Of a stretch of DNA of 24,327 bases, positions 14,904 through 22,810 are shown one piece after another. The translations under genes and the position numbers were made by a program. The stretch is taken from the NCBI GenBank assembly GCA_945861195.1, contig CAMATS010000002.1, positions 1 through 24,327 on the forward strand, given 5' to 3'. The DNA is from Rhodoferax sp. OV413 (GTDB taxonomy: Bacteria; Pseudomonadota; Gammaproteobacteria; Burkholderiales; Burkholderiaceae_C). The number at the start of each line of letters is the position of its first letter. Position 1 is the stretch's first letter. The notes beneath the pieces are model-generated. The model did no database searches, was not told where the DNA came from, and saw nothing but the letters and a program-made list of their open reading frames with translations.

Positions 14904-16394
14904 ATGTCTTACCTGCCTGCTTTCATCGCCCCATCAAGTTTTCGTGATCCGGCAGCGGCCCTGGCCAAAGCCCAGGAGATTTACGACAGCAGCCTGTCGC
15001 ACCTGCGCAGCGCCATGCGCCGCTTTGTGGCAGGCGAAACCCTGCCAGGCCATGTGCGGGCCTGCTACCCCTTTGTGCGCATCCAGACCGACACCGTGGC
15101 ACGCCAGGGCCTGCAGGATGCTCGCCTGAGCTATGGCTTTGTTGCCGGCCCCGGGCGTTTTGAGACCACACTCACGCGCCCCGACCTGTTCGCCGAGTAT
15201 TACCTCGAGCAGTTCACGCTGTTGATACAAAACCATGGGGTTGAGCTGGAGGTGGGTACCAGCTCGCAGCCGATCCCGGTGCACTTCTCCTTTGCTGATC
15301 AAGACCATCTTGAGGGCAGCTTGAGTCCGCAGCGTCGGCAGTTGATGCGCGATGTGTTTGATCTGCCTGATCTGAGCGCCATGGATGACGGTATTGCCAA
15401 CGGCACTTATGTGCCGCGCCCAGGCGACGCCCAGCCGCTGGCCCTGTTTACGGCGCAGCGAGTCGACTACTCGCTGCAACGACTGCGCCATTACACCGGT
15501 ACTGCGGCAGAGTATTTCCAGAACTTTTTGCTGTTCACCAACTACCAGTTTTATATCGACGAGTTTGTTCGCCTGGGCCATCAGGCCATGGCCGACCCGA
15601 ACAGCGAGTATGTGGCTTTTGTCGAGCCCGGCAATGTGCTCACCCGGCGCATCGGCGCAGCCGCCTTGGCGCAGGACGCCCTGGGCAAACTGCCTGCGCG
15701 TTTGCCGCAAATGCCGGCCTACCATTTGATGCGCTCTGACCGCAGCGGCATCAGCATGGTCAACATCGGCGTTGGCCCGGCGAATGCCAAAACCATGACC
15801 GACCATGTTGCCGTGCTGCGCCCCCATGCCTGGATCATGCTCGGACACTGCGCTGGTTTGCGCAATTCCCAGCAGCTCGGCGACTATGTGCTGGCCCACG
15901 GCTATGTGCGCGAAGACCATGTGCTGGACGAAGACCTGCCCCTGTGGGTGCCCATCCCGGCGCTGGCCGAGATTCAGGTGGCACTCGAGGCTGCCGTATC
16001 GGATGTCACGCAATTGCACGGCCCCGAGCTCAAGCGTGTGATGCGCACCGGCACTGTGGCGAGCACCGACAACCGCAACTGGGAACTGCTGCCAGACAAC
16101 GGCCCGCAGCGCCGCTTTAGCCAAAGCCGGGCGGTGGCGATGGACATGGAGAGCGCCACCATCGCTGCCAACGGCTTTCGGTTCCGAGTGCCTTACGGCA
16201 CCTTGCTGTGCGTGAGCGACAAGCCGCTGCACGGAGAGATCAAGCTGCCCGGTATGGCCGACCACTTTTACCGCGAGCGGGTCGACCAGCATTTGCGGGT
16301 GGGTATGCGGGCGCTGGAGTTGCTGCGAGAGCGTGGTGTACACCAACTCCACAGCCGCAAGCTGCGCAGTTTTGCTGAAGTAGCCTTCAAGTAA
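14904..16394 (+). CDS. amn: AMP nucleosidase
   Basis: A 496-residue cytoplasmic enzyme that hydrolyses AMP to adenine and ribose 5-phosphate and is important in purine balance. E. coli Amn has 484 residues. The N-terminal regulatory domain (about 1-180) is followed by a nucleoside-phosphorylase-like catalytic domain with GHCAGLR (314-320), VAMDMESATIAANGFRF (411-427) and CVSDKP (436-441), whose Asp439 is the family's acid that protonates the base. The ATG at 14904 matches the conserved N-terminus; the frame is open further upstream but without similarity to the family. No Shine-Dalgarno is visible. The stop codon is followed at once by the ATG of an ABC exporter ATPase, an arrangement that suggests one transcript. 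Confidence 0.94.
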   Translation: MSYLPAFIAPSSFRDPAAALAKAQEIYDSSLSHLRSAMRRFVAGETLPGHVRACYPFVRIQTDTVARQGLQDARLSYGFVAGPGRFETTLTRPDLFAEYYLEQFTLLIQNHGVELEVGTSSQPIPVHFSFADQDHLEGSLSPQRRQLMRDVFDLPDLSAMDDGIANGTYVPRPGDAQPLALFTAQRVDYSLQRLRHYTGTAAEYFQNFLLFTNYQFYIDEFVRLGHQAMADPNSEYVAFVEPGNVLTRRIGAAALAQDALGKLPARLPQMPAYHLMRSDRSGISMVNIGVGPANAKTMTDHVAVLRPHAWIMLGHCAGLRNSQQLGDYVLAHGYVREDHVLDEDLPLWVPIPALAEIQVALEAAVSDVTQLHGPELKRVMRTGTVASTDNRNWELLPDNGPQRRFSQSRAVAMDMESATIAANGFRFRVPYGTLLCVSDKPLHGEIKLPGMADHFYRERVDQHLRVGMRALELLRERGVHQLHSRKLRSFAEVAFK

Positions 16395-17333
16395 ATGCCG
16401 CAGCAAGTCATGCAGGCCGGGCTGCTGTCGGTCCGCAATTTGTCCAAAAGCTATGGCGCCACCAAGGTGGTTGATGGGCTCTCGTTTGGCATTGCCGCAG
16501 GTGAATGCCTGGGTGTGATCGGCCCCAATGGCGCCGGTAAAACCACCACCATCCGCATGTGCCTGGGCCTGTCGGTGCCAGACGCCGGCCAAATCGAGGC
16601 ACTGGGCGGGCAGATGCCGCGGGATGCACTGGCCATCAAGGCGCAACTCGGCGTGGTCAGCCAGTTTGACACCCTGGATCCGGATTTCACCTGCGCTGAA
16701 AACCTGTTGGTTTATGGCCGCTACTTTGGCATGAAAGATGCGCAGATTCGGGCCCGTATTCCTGGTTTGCTGGAATTCGCCTCGCTCACGCACAAGGCGA
16801 ATGCCAAGCCGGGCGAATTGTCCGGCGGCATGAAGCGTCGGCTCAGTCTGGCCCGTGCGCTGGTCAACGACCCGCGCCTGCTGCTGCTCGATGAGCCGAC
16901 CACTGGCTTGGATCCGCAGGCCCGGCACTTGATGTGGGAGCGCTTGCAGTTGTTGCTGCAGCAGGGCAAGTCGATCCTGTTGACCACCCATTTCATGGAT
17001 GAGGCCGAGCGCCTGTGCTCGCGCCTGTTGGTGCTTGACCATGGCAAAAAAATTGCCGAAGGGCAGCCCCGCACCTTGATTGCGCAGCATCTCGAGCCCG
17101 ATGTGGTCGAGGTGTTCGGGCCTGGCGCGCCAGCCTTGCTCGCCTCACCGCTGCGCGCCCTGGCCGCCCGGGTGGAGCAAAGCGGCGAGACGGTATTTTT
17201 CTACACCCAAGACGCCAAGCCCCTGCTCCAGGCCCTGTCAGCCTACCCGCAGCTGCGCACCCTGCACCGCCCGGCCAATTTGGAGGACCTGTTCCTCAAG
17301 CTCACCGGACGCCAAATTCGGGAGGGCGCTTGA
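16395..17333 (+). CDS. ABC transporter ATP-binding protein, NodI-like
   Basis: A 312-residue ABC ATPase of the NodI/DrrA class. Walker A GPNGAGKTTT is at 43-52, Q-loop Gln90 is in VVSQFDTLDPDFT, the signature LSGGMKRR is at 142-149, Walker B LLLLDEP is at 162-168, and the H-loop His is at 199. The C-terminal 90 residues form the regulatory tail typical of this class. NodI-class ATPases drive export of polysaccharide-like or lipid-like substrates, and homologues are widespread in non-nodulating beta-proteobacteria, so the name does not imply nodulation. The start ATG abuts the amn stop with no gap, and an ATG at 16410 is an alternative. Its partner permease starts two bases after the stop (TGATATG), so the pair is translationally coupled. 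Confidence 0.9.
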   Translation: MPQQVMQAGLLSVRNLSKSYGATKVVDGLSFGIAAGECLGVIGPNGAGKTTTIRMCLGLSVPDAGQIEALGGQMPRDALAIKAQLGVVSQFDTLDPDFTCAENLLVYGRYFGMKDAQIRARIPGLLEFASLTHKANAKPGELSGGMKRRLSLARALVNDPRLLLLDEPTTGLDPQARHLMWERLQLLLQQGKSILLTTHFMDEAERLCSRLLVLDHGKKIAEGQPRTLIAQHLEPDVVEVFGPGAPALLASPLRALAARVEQSGETVFFYTQDAKPLLQALSAYPQLRTLHRPANLEDLFLKLTGRQIREGA

Positions 17334-17334
17334 T

Positions 17335-18174
17335 ATGAGCGCCCAGCCCAGCACCGCTGCGGCCCACAGTATTTGGCGCGCGCCCCGTTTGTCATGGCGG
17401 TTTTGGCCGGTGTTTTTGCGCAATCTGCTGGTCTGGCGCAAGCTTGCTATCCCCAGTCTGGTGGGTAATATTGCCGAGCCTTTGATGTGGCTGTTTGCAT
17501 TTGGTTACGGCATGGGGGCGCTGGTGGGGCAAATCACGCTGCCTGGCGCCGCCGGCGCCGCTGATGTCAAAGTGCCTTACATCCTGTTTCTGGCCAGCGG
17601 TTCGATTTGCATGAGCGCTATGAACGCGGCCACCTTCGAGGCCCTGTATTCGGCGTTTTCTCGCATGCATGTGCAGAAAACCTGGGACGGCATCATGAAC
17701 GCGCCGGTCAGCCTGGATGATGTGGTGCTGGCCGAGATGCTGTGGGCTGCATTCAAGTCCCTGTTCACGGTCAGCGCGATCCTGCTGGTGATGCTGTGCC
17801 TGGGCATCAGCCACAGCCCCAAGCTGCTGCTGGCCTGGCCGATTTTGCTCGGCGTGGGCGTCACCTTCAGCTGCATCGCGCTGGTCTTTAATGCGCTGGC
17901 CAAGGGCTATGATTTTTTCACCTATTACTTCACCCTGTGCATCACACCGATGATGTTCTTGAGTGGTATTTTCTTCCCGCTCGAACAACTGCCGCCGCTG
18001 GTGCGGCTGCTTTCGCAGGCCCTGCCGCTGACCAATGCCGTGGCTCTGGTGCGTCCGCTCTTCATGGACGAGTGGCCCCACCAAGCCTGGCAGCATGGCC
18101 TGGTGCTGCTGGTCTACAGCGCGGGTGGTTTTTGGCTGGCGCTGGCGCTCACGCGCCGGCGTTTTCGCGGCTGA
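17335..18174 (+). CDS. ABC-2 type exporter permease, NodJ-like
   Basis: A 279-residue integral membrane protein with six predicted helices, the usual size for NodJ-class ABC-2 permeases. A soluble N-terminus of about 35 residues leads to NIAEPLMWLFAFGYGMG. NAATFEALYSAFSRM and KTWDGIMNAPVSLDDVVLAE form the cytoplasmic coupling region. SGIFFPLEQLP near residue 208 is the typical ABC-2 signature before the last helices. The ATG at 17335 is preceded by GGAGG nine bases upstream, a strong ribosome site located inside the end of the ATPase gene. It ends six bases before the convergent dehydratase stop, leaving no room for a terminator. The exported substrate is unknown. Confidence 0.9.
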   Translation: MSAQPSTAAAHSIWRAPRLSWRFWPVFLRNLLVWRKLAIPSLVGNIAEPLMWLFAFGYGMGALVGQITLPGAAGAADVKVPYILFLASGSICMSAMNAATFEALYSAFSRMHVQKTWDGIMNAPVSLDDVVLAEMLWAAFKSLFTVSAILLVMLCLGISHSPKLLLAWPILLGVGVTFSCIALVFNALAKGYDFFTYYFTLCITPMMFLSGIFFPLEQLPPLVRLLSQALPLTNAVALVRPLFMDEWPHQAWQHGLVLLVYSAGGFWLALALTRRRFRG

Positions 18175-18180
18175 TTTGGC

Positions 18181-19917
18181 TCAGTGGTTGTCGCGAGGTA
18201 CAAAAGCGCCACGCCGCCCGACCAGAAAATCAAAGTCGACGCCCTCGTCGGCCTGCAGCACATGGTCGACATACAGCTTCCAGTAGCCGCTGTCTAGTGG
18301 CGGCGGCGGGGCAGTCCATTGCGCCAAGCGGCTCGCGAGCTCCTCATCGCTGATGTGCAGGTGCAGGCGGCGTTTGGGCACGTCCAGCTCGATCATGTCG
18401 CCATTGCGCACCACCGCCAGCGGCCCACCTGCGGCAGCCTCAGGGGCGGTGTGCAGGATCACCGTGCCGTAGGCGGTGCCGCTCATGCGGGCATCGCTCA
18501 GACGCACCATGTCGGTAATGCCCTTGCGCAAGACCTTGGGCGGCAAGGGCATATTGCCGACTTCGGCCATGCCGGGGTAGCCCTTGGGGCCGCAGTTCTT
18601 GAGCACCAGCACGCAGGTCTCGTCCACGTCCAGGCTCTCGTCGTCGATCAGGCGGTGGAACTCTTCGATGTTCTCGAACACCACGGCGCGCCCGGTATGC
18701 ACCATCAGGGCGGGTGTCGCGGCACTCGGCTTGATCACCGCGCCGCGGGGTGACAGATTACCCCGCAACACGGCGATGCCGGCTTTTTCCATGAAGGGCT
18801 GGCTCAGGGGTTTGATCACGTCCTGGTTGAAGTTCTCGGCCCCGGCAATATTGTCCCGAATCGACTTGCCGGTGACTGTCAGGGCATCAAGATGCAGGTG
18901 GCCCGAGATTTCTTTCATCACCGCGGGCAGGCCACCGGCGTAGCAAAAGTCTTCCATCAGGTACTTGCCCGAGGGCTGCAGGTTGACCAGGCAGGGCAGT
19001 TCGCTGCCCAGGCGGTCAAAGTCATCCACCGTGAGTTTGAGCCCGATACGCCCGGCCATGGCAATCAAATGAATCACGGCGTTGGTCGAGCCGCCAATGG
19101 CGGCCAGGGTTTTGATGGCGTTCTCAAATGCCTCGCGGGTCAGGATGCGTGAGAGCGTCAAGTCTTCATGCACCATGTCCACGATGCGCCGCCCCGCCGA
19201 TCGGGCCAGCACATTGCGCCGACCATCCACCGCCGGGTAGGCTGCATTGCCAGGCAGGCCCACGCCAAGGGCCTCGATCATGCTGGCCATGGTGCTGGCC
19301 GTGCCCATGGTCATGCAGTGGCCGTGGCTGCGGTGCATGCAGCTCTCGGCTTCCAGAAACTCTTGCAACTTCAGGGTGCCGGCGCGCACCTGCTCACTCA
19401 TGCTCCAAACACCGGTGCCCGAGCCGAGCTCCTGGCCGCGCCATTTGCCGTTGAGCATGGGCCCGCCACTCACACCAATGGTGGGGAGGTCGGCACTGCC
19501 GGCACCCATCATCAGCGCCGGCGTGGTTTTGTCGCAGCCCATCAGCAGCACGACGCCGTCGATCGGGTTGCCGCGAATGCTCTCCTCAACATCCATGCTT
19601 GAGAGGTTGCGGTACAGCATGGCGGTGGGGCGCAGCAAGACCTCGCCGAGTGACATCACCGGAAACTCGAGCGGAAAACCGCCAGCCTCATAGACGCCGA
19701 TCTTGACCTGCTCGGCCAAGGTGCGAAAGTGTGAATTGCAGGGGGTGAGTTCACTGAAGGTGTTGCAGATGCCGATGACCGGGCGGCCTTCGAACTGGTC
19801 CTGCGGTATGCCCTTGCCCTTGAGCCAGCTGCGGTAGGCAAAGCCGTCGCGGTCTTGGCGGCCAAACCATTGTTGGCTGCGCAAGTCTTCAGGCTTTTTC
19901 TTGGCTGAGGATGTCAT
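18181..19917 (-). CDS. IlvD/Edd-family sugar-acid dehydratase, L-arabinonate dehydratase-like
   Basis: A 578-residue iron-sulfur dehydratase. The three cluster cysteines are Cys60 (SELTPCNSHF), Cys128 (MGCDKTTP) and Cys201 (GHCMTMGTAS). Lys130 is the position of the carbamylated lysine that holds the magnesium, and Ser479 (RMSGTAYGT) is the likely base. Length and motif spacing match L-arabinonate dehydratase (about 579 residues), not IlvD proper (about 560 or 615) or Edd. It should remove water from an aldonate to give a 2-keto-3-deoxy sugar acid; which sugar is not decided by the sequence. The ATG at 19917 has AGGAG upstream on the minus strand. The gene is divergent from a FadR-type regulator and TRAP transporter genes, which fits uptake and catabolism of a sugar acid. 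A matching promoter lies at 19987-20015. Confidence 0.9.
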   Translation of the reverse strand: MTSSAKKKPEDLRSQQWFGRQDRDGFAYRSWLKGKGIPQDQFEGRPVIGICNTFSELTPCNSHFRTLAEQVKIGVYEAGGFPLEFPVMSLGEVLLRPTAMLYRNLSSMDVEESIRGNPIDGVVLLMGCDKTTPALMMGAGSADLPTIGVSGGPMLNGKWRGQELGSGTGVWSMSEQVRAGTLKLQEFLEAESCMHRSHGHCMTMGTASTMASMIEALGVGLPGNAAYPAVDGRRNVLARSAGRRIVDMVHEDLTLSRILTREAFENAIKTLAAIGGSTNAVIHLIAMAGRIGLKLTVDDFDRLGSELPCLVNLQPSGKYLMEDFCYAGGLPAVMKEISGHLHLDALTVTGKSIRDNIAGAENFNQDVIKPLSQPFMEKAGIAVLRGNLSPRGAVIKPSAATPALMVHTGRAVVFENIEEFHRLIDDESLDVDETCVLVLKNCGPKGYPGMAEVGNMPLPPKVLRKGITDMVRLSDARMSGTAYGTVILHTAPEAAAGGPLAVVRNGDMIELDVPKRRLHLHISDEELASRLAQWTAPPPPLDSGYWKLYVDHVLQADEGVDFDFLVGRRGAFVPRDNH

Positions 19918-19981
19918 TTTGTCTCGCTCCTGTATTTGAGTTGTTGATAGGGTTTACCCGAAATCGCTGCCGACTCCAAAC

Positions 19982-19991
19982 ATCATATGAT
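19982..19991. promoter_or_regulatory. Palindrome overlapping the dehydratase promoter, candidate operator
   Basis: ATCATATGAT is a perfect 10-bp palindrome within the 207-base divergent region and covers most of the predicted minus-strand -10. It is well placed for repression by the GntR-family product of the neighbouring gene. A second AT-rich inverted repeat, GTAA-TTT-TTAC (20093-20103), lies 21 bases before the regulator's start. Confidence 0.5.
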
Positions 19992-20015
19992 AAACAAAGC
20001 CCTGGCTTGATTCAA
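19987..20015 (-). promoter_or_regulatory. Predicted sigma-70 promoter of the dehydratase gene
   Basis: Read on the minus strand, TTGAAT (20015-20010) is followed by exactly 17 bases and then TATCAT (19992-19987), four and five matches to the sigma-70 consensus. The leader to the ATG would be about 60 bases. Confidence 0.55.
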
Positions 20016-20036
20016 AGGATGCTGAAGAAATGTACT
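20007..20036 (+). promoter_or_regulatory. Possible promoter of the regulator/TRAP operon
   Basis: TTGATT (20007-20012), 18 bases, then TGTACT (20031-20036), four matches each to the sigma-70 boxes. Its -35 overlaps that of the minus-strand promoter in the small palindrome TTGATTCAA, so the two promoters would compete. This is weaker than the minus-strand candidate. Confidence 0.3.
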
Positions 20037-20124
20037 TAGTTGTGCGCGCTGTTTTAACGGTGCGGTCGCCAAAGGCTGTCAATCTCCCCGCAGTAATTTT
20101 TACCGCCTTGGCCGGCGCTCGCGG

Positions 20125-20898
20125 ATGAAAAACGTACACGGCAATACGGTCGACTATCTGGCTGAGGCCGTTGTAGTGGGGCGCTTCGGGGCCGCTGGTG
20201 CCTTGCCGTCTGAAGCGCTGCTGTGCGCTGAGTTGGGCGTCAGTCGAACTGTGGTGCGGGAGGCTGTGAAGTCTTTGGTGGCTAAGGGCCTGATCCTGAC
20301 CGGCCCCAAGGTTGGCACCCGGGTGCAAGCCAGCGACCAATGGAACTGGTTTGACCCGGATGTGATCGCCTGGCAGGCCCGCGCTGGCTTGACGCCCGAA
20401 TTTGTGCGCGACTTGCAAGACTTGCGCTTGATCGTTGAGCCGGCGGCGATCCGGCTGGCAGCGCAACGCGCCACGCAGCATGACATTGACAACATCGAAG
20501 CGGCCTTTGCCGGCATGAAGAGCGCTATTTTCGAAGGTGGCGACTATGTCAGCCACGACCTGCGCTTTCATCAAGGCCTGTTGCTTGCCAGCCATAACCG
20601 CATGCTGGTGCAAATGAGCAAAGCTTTGAGCGCCTTGTTGCGAACCAGTTTTGAGATTTCCACGCGCCGAAAAAATGGCCCCCTTCTGGCGCTGCCGCTC
20701 CACCGCGCCATGATTGATGCAGTGATTAACCGTCAGCCTGATCAGGCCGAGGCGGCTGTGCGGGTGCTCATCGAGAGCGCTCGGGCAGACATCGAGCAGG
20801 TGCTGGCTTCGCGCAGTCGACTGCCAAGCCTCAAACAACCGCCACCGCCCCTGCGCGCTGCTTTAAAGCGACGAGTCGCTGTCGCCGAAAGATTGTGA
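20125..20898 (+). CDS. GntR-family transcriptional regulator, FadR subfamily (FCD domain)
   Basis: A 257-residue DNA-binding regulator. The winged helix-turn-helix spans about 10-68, with LPSEALLCAELGVSRTVVREAVKSLVAKGL (27-56) being the classic GntR recognition region. The C-terminal FCD ligand domain (about 95-230) contains Asp145 and His149 (SHDLRFHQ) and His193 (PLHRAM), positions that bind metal and a carboxylate effector in this subfamily. A proline-rich and basic tail follows. Such regulators usually repress sugar-acid operons and are released by the substrate or a catabolic intermediate. It is the first gene of the plus-strand operon and its TGA touches the ATG of the TRAP small permease, so it is probably autoregulated with the transporter. 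The Shine-Dalgarno is poor. Confidence 0.92.
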   Translation: MKNVHGNTVDYLAEAVVVGRFGAAGALPSEALLCAELGVSRTVVREAVKSLVAKGLILTGPKVGTRVQASDQWNWFDPDVIAWQARAGLTPEFVRDLQDLRLIVEPAAIRLAAQRATQHDIDNIEAAFAGMKSAIFEGGDYVSHDLRFHQGLLLASHNRMLVQMSKALSALLRTSFEISTRRKNGPLLALPLHRAMIDAVINRQPDQAEAAVRVLIESARADIEQVLASRSRLPSLKQPPPPLRAALKRRVAVAERL

Positions 20899-21444
20899 AT
20901 GAACCGGCTGATCCATTATTTTTTTAAGCTGCTCGAGTTGCTGGTTGTGATCCTGATGGTCGCCATGGTGATCATGGTGTTTGGCAATGTGTTTTTACGC
21001 TACGCCTTCAACTCTGGCATCACCATCTCAGACGAGATGTCGCGCTATTGCTTCATCTGGCTCACCTACATCGGTGCCATGGTGGCGATGCGCGAAGGCG
21101 GGCATTTGGGGGTTGATACCCTGGTCAAGCACCTCTCCCGGGGCGGAAAAAAATTCTGCCTGTTCCTCAGCGAGAGCCTGATGCTGTACTGTAATGGCCT
21201 GTTTTTTCTGGGCACCTGGAAAATGCATGACTTGCAGGTGACCAATGTGTCGCCGGTAGCCGGCCTGTCAATGATCTGGGTGTTTGGCATCGGCTATGTG
21301 GTCAGCCTGGTGATTGGCATGATGAATATCCGGGTGTTGTACCGTTTGCTGAGCGGGCGCATCACCGAGGCCGAGCTGATCCAGGTGGTCGAAGCCGAAG
21401 GGCTGGCCGATGTCGAGAAGACCCTGCAAACTGCCAAAGCTTGA
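20899..21444 (+). CDS. TRAP transporter small permease subunit, DctQ family (sugar-acid cluster)
   Basis: A 181-residue membrane protein with four predicted helices at about 8-32, 46-63, 87-107 and 122-148. GNVFLRYAF (29-37), DEMSRYCFIWLTYIGAMVA (45-63) and the REGGHLGVD segment are the family hallmarks. It pairs with the DctM protein encoded next. The ATG directly follows the regulator's stop codon with no intervening base, so translation is probably coupled. An acidic cytoplasmic tail of about 25 residues ends the protein. It is only distantly like the small permease of the first TRAP operon, so the two transporters are not a recent duplication. Confidence 0.92.
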   Translation: MNRLIHYFFKLLELLVVILMVAMVIMVFGNVFLRYAFNSGITISDEMSRYCFIWLTYIGAMVAMREGGHLGVDTLVKHLSRGGKKFCLFLSESLMLYCNGLFFLGTWKMHDLQVTNVSPVAGLSMIWVFGIGYVVSLVIGMMNIRVLYRLLSGRITEAELIQVVEAEGLADVEKTLQTAKA

Positions 21445-21454
21445 GCCGAGCGCC

Positions 21455-22753
21455 ATGACCGTCTCTGTCTTCATTCTCAGCCTGCTCGCCGCCATGGCCA
21501 TTGGCATGCCCATCGCCTACGCGCTGTTGGTGTGCGGCATCACCCTGATGGCTTTTTTGGCTGCTACCAGCGGGCTGGTCATTTTTGACAGCCAGATCCT
21601 GGCGCAGCGTTTTGTAGAGGGGGCCGACAACTTTCCTCTGCTGGCCGTACCCTTCTTTCTGCTGGCTGGCGAGTTCATGAACGCGGGCGGCTTGAGCCGG
21701 CGCATTGTCAACCTGGCTATGGCCTGGGTTGGGCACTTTCGGGGTGGTCTGGGCTATGTGACCGTGATCGCCGCCGTCATCATGGCCTCGCTGTCGGGCT
21801 CGGCTGTGGCTGACACCGCCGCGCTGGCGGCCCTGCTGATCCCGATGATGCGGGCCGCCGGCTACAACGTGGGCCGCGCCTCGGGCCTGATCGCCTCGGG
21901 CGGCATCATCGCCCCGGTGATCCCGCCCTCCATCGGCATGATCATCTTTGGCGTGGCCGGCAACGTGTCAATCACCAAGTTGTTTCTGGCCGGCATCGTA
22001 CCTGGCCTGTTGATGGGCCTGGCCATTGGCCTGACCTGGTGGTGGTTGGCCAAGAAGGAAAACGTGCTGCCCGGCCGTAAGGTGCCCCTGCCGGAGCGGC
22101 TGCGCATCACGGCCCAGGGTGGTTTTGCCGTGGCGCTGCCCGTGGTGATCATTGGCGGCATGAAGTTTGGCGTGTTCACCCCCACCGAGGCGGCTGTGGT
22201 GGCGGCGGTTTACAGCTTTGTGGTGGGCAAGTTCATCTATGGCGAGCTGAAATGGTCGGCGCTCTATGGCCTGCTGTTGTCGGCGGGAAAAACCACCGCC
22301 GTGGTGATGTTCCTGGTGGCTGCGGCCATGGTCAGCGCCTGGCTGATCACGGTGGCAAACATTCCGACCGAGGTGGCCGGCATGCTGGCGCCCTTTATGG
22401 GCAACAAGATGCTGCTGATGTTCATCATGATGGCGCTGATCGTGGTGGTGGGCACCGCGCTGGATTTCACTCCCACGGTGTTGATTCTCACGCCCGTGCT
22501 GATGCCAGTGGTGCTCAAGGCCGGCATTGACCCGGTGTACTTTGGCGTACTGTTCATCATGAACAACGCCATTGGCCTGATTACCCCGCCGGTGGGCACC
22601 GTGCTCAATGTGGTGTGCGGCGTGGCGCGCATCAGCATGGACGAGGCCTTCAAGGGCGTGCTGCCTTTTTTGTGCGCGCAGCTTGTCGTGCTGTTTTTGC
22701 TGGTACTGTTCCCTGACATTGTGCTGGTGCCTTTGCATTGGCTGATGCGATGA
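21455..22753 (+). CDS. TRAP transporter large permease subunit, DctM family (sugar-acid cluster)
   Basis: A 432-residue membrane protein, the normal length for DctM, with about a dozen hydrophobic segments. Conserved family sequences are VPFFLLAGEFMNAGG, SLSGSAVADTAALAALLIPMM, APVIPPSIGMIIFG and KFGVFTPTEAAVVAAVYS. It forms the transport channel that moves ligand with sodium from the periplasmic receptor. The ATG at 21455, ten bases after the small permease stop, is chosen because the protein begins there with the first helix; an upstream in-frame ATG at 21410 lies inside dctQ. Two copies of TGACGATGA(C/T) follow the stop before the receptor gene. Unlike the large permease at 3666-5681 it has no insert. 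Confidence 0.94.
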   Translation: MTVSVFILSLLAAMAIGMPIAYALLVCGITLMAFLAATSGLVIFDSQILAQRFVEGADNFPLLAVPFFLLAGEFMNAGGLSRRIVNLAMAWVGHFRGGLGYVTVIAAVIMASLSGSAVADTAALAALLIPMMRAAGYNVGRASGLIASGGIIAPVIPPSIGMIIFGVAGNVSITKLFLAGIVPGLLMGLAIGLTWWWLAKKENVLPGRKVPLPERLRITAQGGFAVALPVVIIGGMKFGVFTPTEAAVVAAVYSFVVGKFIYGELKWSALYGLLLSAGKTTAVVMFLVAAAMVSAWLITVANIPTEVAGMLAPFMGNKMLLMFIMMALIVVVGTALDFTPTVLILTPVLMPVVLKAGIDPVYFGVLFIMNNAIGLITPPVGTVLNVVCGVARISMDEAFKGVLPFLCAQLVVLFLLVLFPDIVLVPLHWLMR

Positions 22754-22810
22754 TTGACGATGACTGACGATGATTTTTTAACCCTGTGTAAAACCTTAAA
22801 GGAGACAAAC

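Noticed and set aside
14934..17090. 718-codon minus-strand frame opposite amn and the ABC ATPase
   Set aside because: It spans two real genes on the other strand and shows no motif.
16395..18174. Nodulation-factor export by the NodI/NodJ-like pair
   Set aside because: Similarity is to the general exporter class; there are no nod genes nearby, and homologues are common in free-living beta-proteobacteria.
18172..18183. Bidirectional terminator between the convergent permease and dehydratase genes
   Set aside because: The stops are six bases apart and no stem with T tracts is visible; overlapping 3' ends are more likely.
22751..22780. Short direct repeat TGACGATGA(C/T) after the second dctM
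   Set aside because: Two nine-base copies just past a stop codon are too little to call a functional element.
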